A DNA stretch of 64,000 nt from contig NZ_JADCKB010000019.1 of the NCBI RefSeq assembly GCF_014982785.1, positions 1 to 64,000 on the forward strand, written 5' to 3'. The notes beneath the pieces were generated by a model. That model worked only from the letters and a program-made list of their open reading frames with translations. It searched no databases and had not been told where the DNA came from. The position numbers were made by a program, and so were the translations under genes. This DNA comes from Ructibacterium gallinarum. GTDB taxonomy: Bacteria; Bacillota; Clostridia; Monoglobales; Monoglobaceae. Within the stretch, counting starts at the first letter, position 1; each line of letters begins with the position of its first letter. Positions 47,101 to 54,859 of the stretch are shown here, in pieces.

Positions 47101-47267
47101 TCGCCAATAAAAATTATTTTAACGGCGGCAGACATCCTATCGGACAAATCGGAATCGGAACCGCAAATACCAATCCTATTCTGAGCAATGACAGCTTTGA
47201 TGACATTGACAGCGATACGTCATTATACTATGTTTATAAATCACCTTTATCTTCCAGCGTTTCTTAA
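44109..47267 (+). CDS. Secreted SLH protein with two jelly-roll-like modules and a DUF4832-like glycosidase domain
   Basis: 1052 residues. A signal peptide (to VYA, about residue 29) is followed by two locus-type modules (43-216, ending YYIDNLLIT; 235-416, ending LVDNVKV), an SLH region (about 440-605, WTDIDGHWAADDISYLASQNMLSGYPDSLFRPED) and a C-terminal domain (about 615-1050) that fits DUF4832: NPLKGFRG, VRVGLIGLWGEMQ with E744 as a plausible acid/base, and IGGETAFDWGEP. This domain is thought to be a TIM-barrel glycosidase of unknown specificity. It is translationally coupled to the GH127-type gene. ATG 44109 follows aaaggagg; earlier in-frame codons do not encode a signal peptide. Confidence 0.82.
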   Translation: MKSLFRFFALFLSMVFIVTATLLSASVYADDLIIPTPDSDRTVFYQTDFEDGHVLDWTSSAGDPVLVDDTMGKAYCVQGYDYLEVENVNLLKEFSVEFNAKFNTEPIGQAWPGVYLKSMGQPTRYEFFFESAPGQESVNLKKNLLGTVASSPLNFLPDTDQWVYLKLDITGDTVSVYYNDTTTPVLTYQDPSPLDSGPLGFFLGGCKYYYIDNLLITTPEPFEPEVIPPHTDNQSGGIYMDLNFENNNMAPFIDENGGASTIEEYDGNLALSVGQTVTAGDRSWTNCSYQFDFTLLNRTLTPDSFVPIKFAVKDDKNYYSLLFSNIGNSIDVYQCVNGAETWIGQCGIFLGTNETKHFRIDTAENQIIIYIGTLSYPLDLSWPSMQLEVLDTFSGGLSFTRPAAAEKMLVDNVKVSNIQKLGEIGPRPDPVPLLEPVENPADSWTDIDGHWAADDISYLASQNMLSGYPDSLFRPEDSVAVNEFIKMVLSVLQISVQASEETSWDAPYIQAAEKNGLIGQNDFSDFDRPITRYEMARIIAKALTYRGETPDASVPSADDDPAFQNDVAAVRSAGIVTGYEDGLFHGEQNATRAEASVMMNRLQIPGRRIKPGTVNVHPEEYPNAFRNPLKGFRGTVGDKYTAVTTGSFNWDQLEDNVNDGVDKFIAASDEAWKDYPALNVKVIPSVVLEWPGDPHWPSDLTDGDYTSLEFQQRLDNFIRKMGEAWDNDPRVAYVRVGLIGLWGEMQSPYPSFEVQKVLGNAFDKYFQNKKVQTNIMVRFGYMIENKVGIGWDSYGHWGNQHVFDFFASDENKDIWKKYPIGGETAFDWGEPVGKNPNDAVANYLDRYIEIFRFTHCTYIGWISEYNKTDPTTTANAAEIQKILGYRFVLDQVNYPKTVNPGETMEISFSVKNTGSAPIYYNWPVEVSLLDPQTRQPVWSDTFKDLDITTWLPDDDYSYTPLYSAKGSFVIPEDLPAQEYILSLSILDPEGGMVPSVRFANKNYFNGGRHPIGQIGIGTANTNPILSNDSFDDIDSDTSLYYVYKSPLSSSVS

Positions 47268-47286
47268 AAATCGCAGATAAAGGAAC

Positions 47287-47335
47287 GGGGCTGCCGCTTG
47301 TGAGATCTTACTCACAAGCGGCAGCCCCATTTTTT
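47287..47335. terminator. Strong bidirectional intrinsic terminator
   Basis: An 18-bp perfect stem (ggggctgccgcttgtgag and its complement) with a six-base loop is followed by ttttttt on the plus strand. It sits between the convergent SLH-DUF4832 gene and adhE; read leftward the tail is less T-rich. Confidence 0.9.
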
Positions 47336-47340
47336 TCATT

Positions 47341-49923
47341 TTATTTTCCATAATATGCTTTTTTGTAGAGCTCTTCCAATTCAGATACCAATGGCATTCT
47401 GGGATTTGCTGTGGTACACTGATCACCAAATGCTTTATCTGCCAAATCCGGGATAATTGCCATGTATTCTTTTTCGTCAAGTCCGCATTCTTTCAGACTC
47501 ATCGGCTCGTTTAATTCCTTCATCAAATCACGAATGGCTTTCACCAAAGATTTCACACCTTCAGCCGTTGTCTTTGCCGGCAAGCCCAAAGTCCGCGCAA
47601 CCTCTGCATATTTCTGATCTGCTATAAACGTTTCATATTTCGGGAAAGACATAAACTTTGTGGGCTTCTGGGCATTATATTCTACGACAAACGGAAGCAA
47701 AACTGCATTGGCACGTCCGTGCGGAATATGGAACTCACCGCCCAGTTTGTGGGCAAGAGAATGGTTAATTCCAAGAAATGCATTTGTAAATGCCATACCA
47801 GCCATACAGCTTGCGTTGTGCATCTTCTCACGCGCCAGTTTATCACCTTTATAGGATTTGGGCAGGTATTCAAATACCAGCTGAATAGCCTTCATTGCCA
47901 AAGCATCGGTATAATCAGATGCAAATACCGATACATAGGCTTCCAGAGCATGAGTCAAAACATCCATACCGGTATCCGCTGTAATGCCCGCAGGAACGGT
48001 GTATACATATTCCGGATCGATAATCGCAATATCCGGCGTCAATTCATAGTCAGCCAGCGGATATTTCATATTAATTTCTTTATCAGAAATAACCGCAAAA
48101 GAAGTTACCTCGGAACCCGTACCACTGGTGGTAGGAATACAAACCATCTTTGCCTTTTTGCCAAGTTTCGGGAACTTATAGGAACGTTTCCGAATATCCA
48201 TAAATTTAATTGCCATACTCTGGAAATCAGAATCAGGATATTCATAGAACAGCCACATACCCTTTGCAGCATCCATAGCACTTCCGCCACCCAGTGCGAT
48301 AATCACATCTGGCTGGAACGCATCCATTGCCTCTTTTCCCTTCATAATGGTATTCAAAGACGGATCTGGCTCAACCTCAGAGAAAATTTCGCAGTGTACA
48401 TAATCTTCCCGTTTTCTCAGATAGTACAAGATTTTATTAACATAACCCAATTTTACCATAGAAGGATCGGTAACAATAAACGCCTTATGGATATTTGGCA
48501 TTTTCTCAAGGTATTGGGTAGAATCTGCTTCAAAATAGATTTTCTCCGGAATTTTAAACCACTGCATATTAACCCTCCTCTTAGCAACTCTCTTTACGTT
48601 AATCAGATTAGACGTGGAAACGTTTTGGGTTGTGGAATTGTTTCCGTAACTTCCGCAGCCAAGAGTCAAAGAAGGCATATTTGTGTTATAAATATCACCG
48701 ATAGCACCATGAGAAGACGGCGCGTTTACCAAAATACGGCTGGCTCTCATCTGAGTTTCAAATTTCTTAACAACCGCGTCATCGTTGGTATGCACAACCG
48801 CAGAGTGACCTAAGCCACCGAATTCCAGCATCTGTTCCGCGCGCTCAATTCCTTCGTCTACGCTATTGACAACATAGTATGCCAAAACAGGACTAAGTTT
48901 TTCGTGAGACAACGGATAGTCAAGCCCTACCCCTTTAAGAGGAACCATCAAAATTCTGGTATCATCCGGCACCTTAATTCCAGCAATTTTCGCAATTTTT
49001 ACCGCAGACTGACCTACAATTGCCGGTTTAATTGCAACCTTAACCGGATCGTACATCGCCTCTTCCAATTTTTTAGCTTCTTCTTCGTTTACATAATAGC
49101 AGCCATTGGCTTTTGTAAATTCTTCAAATTCTTTTGCGATTTCTTTATCTACAATTGCTGCCTGCTCAGAAGCACAAATCATACCATTATCAAAGGTCTT
49201 GGACAGCATCAGATCCGTTGCTGCACGCTTAACATTAGCAGTTTTTTCAATATAGCAAGGAACGTTACCAGCACCCACTCCCAAAGCCGGTTTACCAGCG
49301 CTATATGCAGCCTTTACCATTCCAGGGCCGCCTGTTGCCAGAATCGTAGCTACACCCGGATGATTCATCAGCGCATTGGTTGCTTCAATCGACGGATATT
49401 CAATCCACTGAATACAATATTCCGGTGCGCCTGCTTTGATGGCAGCATCTCTTACCACTTTAGCTGCTTCTACGCTACACTTCTGGGCATTGGGGTGAAA
49501 TCCGAAGATAATCGGGTTTCTTGCTTTGGTACAAATAATGGACTTAAACAAGGTGGTAGACGTGGGGTTGGTCACCGGAGTAACACCGCAAACAACACCA
49601 ATTGGTTCTGCAACCATTTCATACCCTTCATAGTCGTTCTCAGAAATCACGCCTACTGTCTTTTCATTTTTAATACTATGGTAAATATACTCTGTAGCAA
49701 AGATATTCTTCGTCATTTTATCTTCATAAATACCTCTGCCGGTTTCTTCTACTGCCAGTTTTGCAAGCCGCATATGATCAGCCTGCCCTGCCAGTGCCAT
49801 TGCCTTGACAATTTCATCAATTTGCTCCTGATTCATGCTCATATAAGCATGCAATGCTTTATGGGCATTTTGTACCAGTTCGTCCACCATAGCCTGAACA
49901 TCAATTTTTTTCGTTTCAGCCAT
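47341..49923 (-). CDS. adhE: Bifunctional acetaldehyde-CoA/alcohol dehydrogenase
   Basis: AdhE reduces acetyl-CoA to ethanol in two steps and regenerates NAD in fermentation. The 860-residue protein has the N-terminal aldehyde dehydrogenase half ([16 protein letters not shown], and catalytic Cys in [10 protein letters not shown]) and the C-terminal iron-dependent alcohol dehydrogenase half ([15 protein letters not shown], and metal-ligand region [19 protein letters not shown]). The full-length protein can form spirosomes. Start 49923 follows ggagg and gives MAETKK; an ATG at 49941 adds six residues. It has a consensus promoter and a Rex-type operator upstream. Confidence 0.97.
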   Translation of the reverse strand: MAETKKIDVQAMVDELVQNAHKALHAYMSMNQEQIDEIVKAMALAGQADHMRLAKLAVEETGRGIYEDKMTKNIFATEYIYHSIKNEKTVGVISENDYEGYEMVAEPIGVVCGVTPVTNPTSTTLFKSIICTKARNPIIFGFHPNAQKCSVEAAKVVRDAAIKAGAPEYCIQWIEYPSIEATNALMNHPGVATILATGGPGMVKAAYSAGKPALGVGAGNVPCYIEKTANVKRAATDLMLSKTFDNGMICASEQAAIVDKEIAKEFEEFTKANGCYYVNEEEAKKLEEAMYDPVKVAIKPAIVGQSAVKIAKIAGIKVPDDTRILMVPLKGVGLDYPLSHEKLSPVLAYYVVNSVDEGIERAEQMLEFGGLGHSAVVHTNDDAVVKKFETQMRASRILVNAPSSHGAIGDIYNTNMPSLTLGCGSYGNNSTTQNVSTSNLINVKRVAKRRVNMQWFKIPEKIYFEADSTQYLEKMPNIHKAFIVTDPSMVKLGYVNKILYYLRKREDYVHCEIFSEVEPDPSLNTIMKGKEAMDAFQPDVIIALGGGSAMDAAKGMWLFYEYPDSDFQSMAIKFMDIRKRSYKFPKLGKKAKMVCIPTTSGTGSEVTSFAVISDKEINMKYPLADYELTPDIAIIDPEYVYTVPAGITADTGMDVLTHALEAYVSVFASDYTDALAMKAIQLVFEYLPKSYKGDKLAREKMHNASCMAGMAFTNAFLGINHSLAHKLGGEFHIPHGRANAVLLPFVVEYNAQKPTKFMSFPKYETFIADQKYAEVARTLGLPAKTTAEGVKSLVKAIRDLMKELNEPMSLKECGLDEKEYMAIIPDLADKAFGDQCTTANPRMPLVSELEELYKKAYYGK

Positions 49924-50026
49924 TTTACCATACCTCCGCAAATTATTTTTATATGGATTTATTTTATCCTGTTTCTTGTCCGGCTAAACCTCTTTCATTT
50001 CTGCTGCCGGAAATCCTTTCAGAGAA

Positions 50027-50044
50027 TTGTTAATTTTTTAACAC
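50027..50044 (-). promoter_or_regulatory. Predicted Rex operator of adhE
   Basis: TTGTTAATTTTTTAACAC matches the consensus TTGTTAANNNNTTAACAA in all defined positions but the last. It lies just downstream of the adhE promoter, where bound Rex would block transcription until NADH rises. A weaker half-matching copy (50070-50087) overlaps the promoter itself. Confidence 0.7.
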
Positions 50045-50058
50045 ATCCTCTGTTTATC

Positions 50059-50087
50059 ATTATACTATTGTGTTAAAAAAATGTCAA
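50059..50087 (-). promoter_or_regulatory. Consensus promoter of adhE
   Basis: On the minus strand TTGACA (50087-50082) and TATAAT (50064-50059) are exactly 17 bases apart, both perfect consensus boxes. The leader to the ATG is about 130 nt and contains the Rex-type site. Confidence 0.85.
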
Positions 50088-50171
50088 TCTCTTTTTTTAA
50101 AAAAAACAAAAATATTTATACAAAAAATCAGAGCTTCCTTTTAACACTCTTGTATAATTTGAAAAGACGTC

Positions 50172-50200
50172 TTGCTATTTCCCTGAAATTAGGATATAAT
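50172..50200 (+). promoter_or_regulatory. Predicted promoter of the DUF4330-rlmB gene group
   Basis: TTGCTA (50172-50177) and TATAAT (50195-50200) are 17 bases apart on the plus strand, 45 bases before the ATG at 50245. Confidence 0.65.
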
Positions 50201-50244
50201 AATGATGCTTAGTTAAAATAAACGTGACGGCGGGAGTTTTCATT

Positions 50245-50691
50245 ATGAACAAAAAAATTTTTTGGCGGTTTAATATCATTGATTTGATTCTTATTGCAGT
50301 CATAGTGCTTAGCCTAATTGCCTTGCTTTACAAAGTCACACAGGACGCAGGCGAAGAAGAACTGCATTTTTACCGTCTTACCTATATTTGTCAGGAAGCA
50401 CCGAAAGAAATTTTTGAAGGAATTAGTCCAGGTATTCCCTGTGCTGACGGAGATTACGGCACACCTCTGGGAAATATAGAGTCAGTGGATACGGATAACA
50501 CTGCGCCAACAGAGGGATTTCAAAAAGCGATCTTTATTTCTGTGGCAGAAGGACGAAAAGCCGACCACGGAATCATGATTGGAGATGTGTTGTATTTGAA
50601 AGGAAAATATTTTAACCTGATGGCAGGGGACTCGATTTTTTCGGTTTATTTATCCGCTATAGAACCTGTCCCAGATCCTGATGAAGAATAA
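50245..50691 (+). CDS. DUF4330-family membrane-anchored protein
   Basis: 148 residues. One N-terminal membrane helix (FNIIDLILIAVIVLSLIALLY, about 8-28) with few basic residues before it is followed by an extracytoplasmic beta-rich domain (GISPGIPCADGDYGTPLGNIESVD, HGIMIGDVLYLKGKYFNL). This matches DUF4330, a family of unknown function common in Clostridia. Start 50245 follows gggag. It is first in a run of rightward genes leading to rlmB and ymdB. Confidence 0.7.
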   Translation: MNKKIFWRFNIIDLILIAVIVLSLIALLYKVTQDAGEEELHFYRLTYICQEAPKEIFEGISPGIPCADGDYGTPLGNIESVDTDNTAPTEGFQKAIFISVAEGRKADHGIMIGDVLYLKGKYFNLMAGDSIFSVYLSAIEPVPDPDEE

Positions 50692-50711
50692 AAATAGAAT
50701 AGGAGCGAAAA

Positions 50712-51461
50712 ATGAAAGACGACATTATATATGGTAGAAATCCAGTCATTGAAGCGCTGGAAGCCGGAAAAACCGTCATAGACAAACTGCTAATACAAGA
50801 TGGCCTGCGACATTCCCAGCTGGGATATATCCACCACCTTGCAAAGGAGAAAGGACTGCGCTGCCAGACCGTGGATAAGCGCAAACTAGATCAGCTTTGC
50901 GGCGGTCAAAACCATCAGGGCGTAATTGCCCTGACAGCAATACATACTTATGCCGAGATTAGTGACATATTGGCGCTGGCTAAACAACGTAAAGAACCAC
51001 CATTTTTGGTCATCACAGAAGGAATTACAGACCCGCATAATCTGGGGAGTATCATTCGTACTGCCAATGCTGCGGGTGCACACGGTGTGATTATACCCAA
51101 AAACCGTAGTGTGGGTCTCAACGCAACCGTTGCTAAAGTTTCAGCCGGTGCAGTGGAATATACATTGGTAGCACGGGTAACCAATATTGCCCAAACACTG
51201 AATAAACTAAAAGATGACGGCTTATGGATCGTAGGAACTGATCTTTCCGGAACGCAACGGCACGATGCCTGCGATTTGACCGGGCCTATTGGTATTGTGA
51301 TTGGTAGTGAAGGCGCGGGGATGAGCCGACTGGTTCGCCAAGCCTGTGACTTTTTAGTAAAAATCCCCATGGTGGGAGAAATAGAATCGCTCAACGCCTC
51401 TGTAGCAGCCGGGATTTTACTTTACGAAGCGGTGCGGCAAAGAAGACAGGAGGAAAAATAA
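50712..51461 (+). CDS. rlmB: 23S rRNA (guanosine-2'-O)-methyltransferase RlmB
   Basis: 249 residues of the SPOUT/TrmH class: an N-terminal L30e-like substrate-binding domain (IIYGRNPVIEALEAG), then the knotted SAM-binding domain with motifs TEGITDPHNLGSIIRTANAAGAHGVI, GPIGIVIGSEGAGMS and IPMVGEIESLNASVAAGILLYEA. RlmB methylates G2251 in the peptidyl-transferase P loop. RBS is aggag. Confidence 0.93.
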   Translation: MKDDIIYGRNPVIEALEAGKTVIDKLLIQDGLRHSQLGYIHHLAKEKGLRCQTVDKRKLDQLCGGQNHQGVIALTAIHTYAEISDILALAKQRKEPPFLVITEGITDPHNLGSIIRTANAAGAHGVIIPKNRSVGLNATVAKVSAGAVEYTLVARVTNIAQTLNKLKDDGLWIVGTDLSGTQRHDACDLTGPIGIVIGSEGAGMSRLVRQACDFLVKIPMVGEIESLNASVAAGILLYEAVRQRRQEEK

Positions 51462-51462
51462 T

Positions 51463-52248
51463 ATGCGTATTTTGGCGATTGGAGATATTGTTGCCGAAGA
51501 CGGCAGAGAATATGTTTACAATCATTTGAATCAAATCCGAAAAAAATATCATATCGATTTTTGCATAGCCAATGGCGAAAATGCAGCCAATACCAACGGC
51601 ATTACAGCAGATATTGCAAACACTTTGATTGAACGTGGGGTAGATGTCATCACCATGGGCAATCACACCTTTGCAAATAAGGAAGCTTCGATTGTCCTGG
51701 ATGAAAATCCCAATATTATTCGCCCGCTGAATTTCCCGTCCGAATTAGAAGGAACTGGCTATGTCATCAAGGACACCGGAACAACACGTATTGCAGTGAT
51801 TAATCTCATTGGCCGGGTAAATATGAGTCCTGCCAACTGCCCTTTTCATGCTGTTGAAAAAGCACTAAAGGAAATTGAAGCAGATATTTGTATTGTTGAC
51901 ATGCATGCTGAGACAACCAGCGAACGTATCGCTATGGGACATTTTTTAGACGGCAAAGTCAGCGCGGTATTTGGCACCCATACCCATGTACAAACGGCAG
52001 ATGAGCGTATTCTGCCAGGCGGGACCGGCTTTATCAGCGATCTTGGTATGACCGGAGTAGAGGATTCTGTATTAGGGGTTCGCAAAGAAATTATTCTTGA
52101 TTTCTATTATTACAGTGGCAAACGTTTTCGGTTCGAAAAAGCAGAAGGCATTGTTTGGTTTCACGGATGTATTTTTGATGTGGATCCTAAAACCGGAAAA
52201 ACCACCGCTGTACAGCGGCTTCGTTTTTCCTCTGAGGAAAAATTTTAG
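51463..52248 (+). CDS. ymdB: YmdB-type metallophosphoesterase
   Basis: 261 residues of the TIGR00282 family. Metal-binding motifs are present in order: GDIVAEDGR, NGENAANTNGI, MGNHTF, DMHAETTSE and GTHTHVQTAD. In Bacillus subtilis YmdB hydrolyses 2',3'-cyclic nucleotides and affects biofilm and motility choices. It starts one base after the rlmB stop, so the two are translated together. Confidence 0.93.
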   Translation: MRILAIGDIVAEDGREYVYNHLNQIRKKYHIDFCIANGENAANTNGITADIANTLIERGVDVITMGNHTFANKEASIVLDENPNIIRPLNFPSELEGTGYVIKDTGTTRIAVINLIGRVNMSPANCPFHAVEKALKEIEADICIVDMHAETTSERIAMGHFLDGKVSAVFGTHTHVQTADERILPGGTGFISDLGMTGVEDSVLGVRKEIILDFYYYSGKRFRFEKAEGIVWFHGCIFDVDPKTGKTTAVQRLRFSSEEKF

Positions 52249-52263
52249 GATAAGGAGCAAACA

Positions 52264-53055
52264 ATGATTGAATATCACAATCAAAATCGAATTTATCTGC
52301 AATCAGAACCATTGCTGCGCACCAACTTGGTCGCACATGGATTTACCGGTCGGCTGGGCGGCGTCAGCACAGGAAAAATTACCGGACTGAATTTAGGCTT
52401 TCGCGTCCAAGACAATCCGGAATCCGTCAAGGCAAATTACCGGCTTGTAGCTGAAGATCTTCAGCTTAATTTTCACAATATGGTGCTAGCCAAACAAACA
52501 CACTCCGATCATATCCGCATTGTAACAAAAGACGATGCCGGCAAAGGCCTAACTCGTCAAAGTGATATTGAGGATACGGATGGACTGATCACAAATCTGC
52601 CAGAGATTCCGTTAGTTGTGTTTTCCGCTGATTGCGTACCCCTGCTTTTTTTAGATCCAAAACAAAAGGTTATTGCGGCCGTTCATGCAGGCTGGCGTGG
52701 AACTTTAAAAATGATTGCAGGAAAAGCAATACAAAAAATGCATCAGTTTTTTAACTGCGATCCTTCAAATATTCTTGCGGCCATAGGCCCAAGCATTGGG
52801 CCATGTTGCTGCGAATTCGATACAACAGATGCATCGTTATTTCCCTCTCAATATCTTTCGCAGCAAGAAAACAACAAGGTTTTGGTCGACTTATGGGCTA
52901 TGAACCGGGATCAATTAATAGAACACGGCGTTCCATCTCAAAACATTGATACCAGCAGAATTTGTACCATCTGTCATGCCAATCAATATTATTCCTACCG
53001 CACTCACAAAGAACGCACTGGCCGGCAAGGTGCTGTCATTATGCTGCGCCCTTAG
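52264..53055 (+). CDS. pgeF: Peptidoglycan editing factor PgeF (YfiH/laccase-domain protein)
   Basis: 263 residues. The family signature is VVFSADCVPLLFLDPKQKVIAAVHAGWRGTLK, supplying the Cys and His metal ligands, plus GPSIGPCCCEF and a terminal RTGRQGAVIML. Members are linked to purine nucleoside phosphorolysis and to removing misincorporated residues in cell-wall precursors. aaggag precedes the ATG. Confidence 0.9.
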   Translation: MIEYHNQNRIYLQSEPLLRTNLVAHGFTGRLGGVSTGKITGLNLGFRVQDNPESVKANYRLVAEDLQLNFHNMVLAKQTHSDHIRIVTKDDAGKGLTRQSDIEDTDGLITNLPEIPLVVFSADCVPLLFLDPKQKVIAAVHAGWRGTLKMIAGKAIQKMHQFFNCDPSNILAAIGPSIGPCCCEFDTTDASLFPSQYLSQQENNKVLVDLWAMNRDQLIEHGVPSQNIDTSRICTICHANQYYSYRTHKERTGRQGAVIMLRP

Positions 53056-53074
53056 CGCCGCAGGAGGTATATAT

Positions 53075-54307
53075 ATGAGCCGCAGGATTATTCACCTGGA
53101 TATGGATGCTTTTTATGCATCCATTGAAGAACGCGACCATCCCGAGCTTCGCGGGAAGCCTGTTATCGTAGGAGCCCCCCCGGGAAGCCGGGGGGTTGTT
53201 TCTACCTGTAACTATGAAGCCCGAAAATATGGTGTACACTCTGCCATGAGTTCTGCCGAAGCATATCGGCGCTGTCCTCAAGCAGTTTTTGTTCCATGCC
53301 ATTTTGCAAGGTACAAAGAAGCATCTGAACAAGTACATGAAATTATGCAGCACTATACTGATCAAATCGAATTTCTATCTCTGGATGAAGGCTATATGGA
53401 TGTTACTGGCAGCGAACGCTTTTTTGGTTCTGCGGAAGATATTGCCCATAATATTCAACGACAGGTTTATGAAACCGTGCATACCACTTGCTCCGTAGGA
53501 ATTGGGTATAATATGCTGACGGCCAAATTAGCCAGTGAAGAAAAAAAGCCCCGTGGCTTTTTTGTGATTCATACGCCAGAGGAATTCTCTCTGCTTATGG
53601 ACAGTCGTCCGGTCAGCGTTTTATACGGCATTGGAAAAAAGACCCAGGAACGATTATATCGTATGGGCATCCATACGATAGGGCAGCTGGCACATACGCC
53701 AGTTTCCCGGCTGCAAGTCTTCGGCCATTTAGGACAAGAACTTTTGAATTACGCCCACGGTATTGATGAGCGCAAAGTCACCCCCAATGCTCCGCCAAAA
53801 TCAATAGGAAAAGAAACCACTTTTTCCCGTGATATCACCGATCAAAGTATTTTATCTGATACTCTTCTTCTCCTATGCCGACAGGTCAGCGACCGCTTAA
53901 AAGCGAAAAAATTGATGGGCCGCACAGTTACATTAAAATTAAAATATGCAGACATGCACAGCATAACCCGATCGTATTCTGATAAACCAATCAGTCAAGC
54001 TAATGACATCAATCGTACAGCACAATATTTACTTAATGAACTTCATCTCAATCACACTCCGGTAAGGCTGATTGGCGTCACAGTGGGCAATTTAACCGAC
54101 ACTAGCTATGAACAACTATCCTTTCAGGATATGAATATCTCCCGGAAAGAAAGAGAAGAAAAACTGGATTCTGCTTTTATGGAGCTGCGTAACACTTACG
54201 GACTGGATAAATTAAAAACCGCACGGGAAATGCTGGCAGAACAACATCTTTCCGCCGAACAGCAAAAAATGATAGGAGACAAAAAAGCAAAGTCTTCTCC
54301 AAAATAA
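53075..54307 (+). CDS. dinB: DNA polymerase IV (Y family)
   Basis: 410 residues. The catalytic carboxylates are visible in HLDMDAFYASIE and SLDEGYMDVT; CNYEARKYGVHSAMSSAEAYRRCP forms part of the fingers, followed by thumb, and little-finger domain from about residue 240 (ETTFSRDITDQ). A typical beta-clamp-binding tail is not obvious. ATG 53075 follows aggagg; a longer in-frame extension overlaps pgeF and is not conserved sequence. It carries out error-prone lesion bypass. Confidence 0.95.
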   Translation: MSRRIIHLDMDAFYASIEERDHPELRGKPVIVGAPPGSRGVVSTCNYEARKYGVHSAMSSAEAYRRCPQAVFVPCHFARYKEASEQVHEIMQHYTDQIEFLSLDEGYMDVTGSERFFGSAEDIAHNIQRQVYETVHTTCSVGIGYNMLTAKLASEEKKPRGFFVIHTPEEFSLLMDSRPVSVLYGIGKKTQERLYRMGIHTIGQLAHTPVSRLQVFGHLGQELLNYAHGIDERKVTPNAPPKSIGKETTFSRDITDQSILSDTLLLLCRQVSDRLKAKKLMGRTVTLKLKYADMHSITRSYSDKPISQANDINRTAQYLLNELHLNHTPVRLIGVTVGNLTDTSYEQLSFQDMNISRKEREEKLDSAFMELRNTYGLDKLKTAREMLAEQHLSAEQQKMIGDKKAKSSPK

Positions 54308-54365
54308 TATTATTGATACTTTATTATTGAATAAAAGGATCAAGCGCTTAGAAAGGAATAAAAAT

Positions 54366-54830
54366 ATGTTTTGCGCAAAATGTGGAAAAAAAATAAATGA
54401 TAATGCATTTTTTTGTAATTTTTGTGGTACACAAGTGCAACGAAATACGAAAACAAACGTCTCCCAACACCAAACACCTTTCATAGGCCCTTTCCGGAGC
54501 CATAGATACAAACGAGAATTAGAAATTGCCCAAAAAAAGATTGATGAACTCAACGCCATGCTGACTCCTGAAATGCGAGATGTATATCATTTAAATAATT
54601 TAAAACTGACATTAGAAAGTGAAATAAGAGTCTTACAAAATAAATTAGAAACGGATACAGCAGTACTTGATGCCAAACTTTCTAACCTCCACAACCTTTT
54701 TAGTCCAGCAGCCAAAAACTCAATAAGTTTTTGGCTGCTGGACTCATTTAGTGAAACGAAAAAGACTACAGACAACACATTACACTCCGTAAAGGGAGAA
54801 AAATATCCGGTTTGCAGTGAAATACAATAG
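54366..54830 (+). CDS. Zinc-ribbon coiled-coil protein containing a palindrome
   Basis: 154 residues. It has an N-terminal zinc ribbon (CAKCGKKINDNAFFCNFCG, two CxxC pairs), a basic linker, then a coiled-coil region (about 60-110, KRELEIAQKKIDELNAML and LTLESEIRVLQNKLETD). The last part is encoded across a perfect 19-bp inverted repeat (54702-54744), giving SPAAKNS and FWLLDS, and looks unlike the rest, so the native C-terminus may have been replaced. Start 54366 follows aaagga. Function unknown. Confidence 0.6.
   Translation: MFCAKCGKKINDNAFFCNFCGTQVQRNTKTNVSQHQTPFIGPFRSHRYKRELEIAQKKIDELNAMLTPEMRDVYHLNNLKLTLESEIRVLQNKLETDTAVLDAKLSNLHNLFSPAAKNSISFWLLDSFSETKKTTDNTLHSVKGEKYPVCSEIQ
54702..54744. 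repeat. Perfect 19-bp inverted repeat with 5-base loop inside a gene
   Basis: Arm agtccagcagccaaaaact (54702-54720), loop caata, then the exact complement (54726-54744). Neither strand has a T-run directly after the stem, so it is a poor terminator, and the reading frame passes through it. Confidence 0.85.
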
Positions 54831-54859
54831 ATTTTGAAAATAATCGATATATTTAATTT

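Noticed and set aside
47719-48813. Second long plus-strand frame opposite adhE
   Set aside because: Same reason; adhE on the minus strand is unambiguous.
48904-50076. Long plus-strand frame opposite adhE
   Set aside because: It is the mirror of the adhE coding sequence, rich in Phe, Asn and His, without ribosome site or family resemblance.
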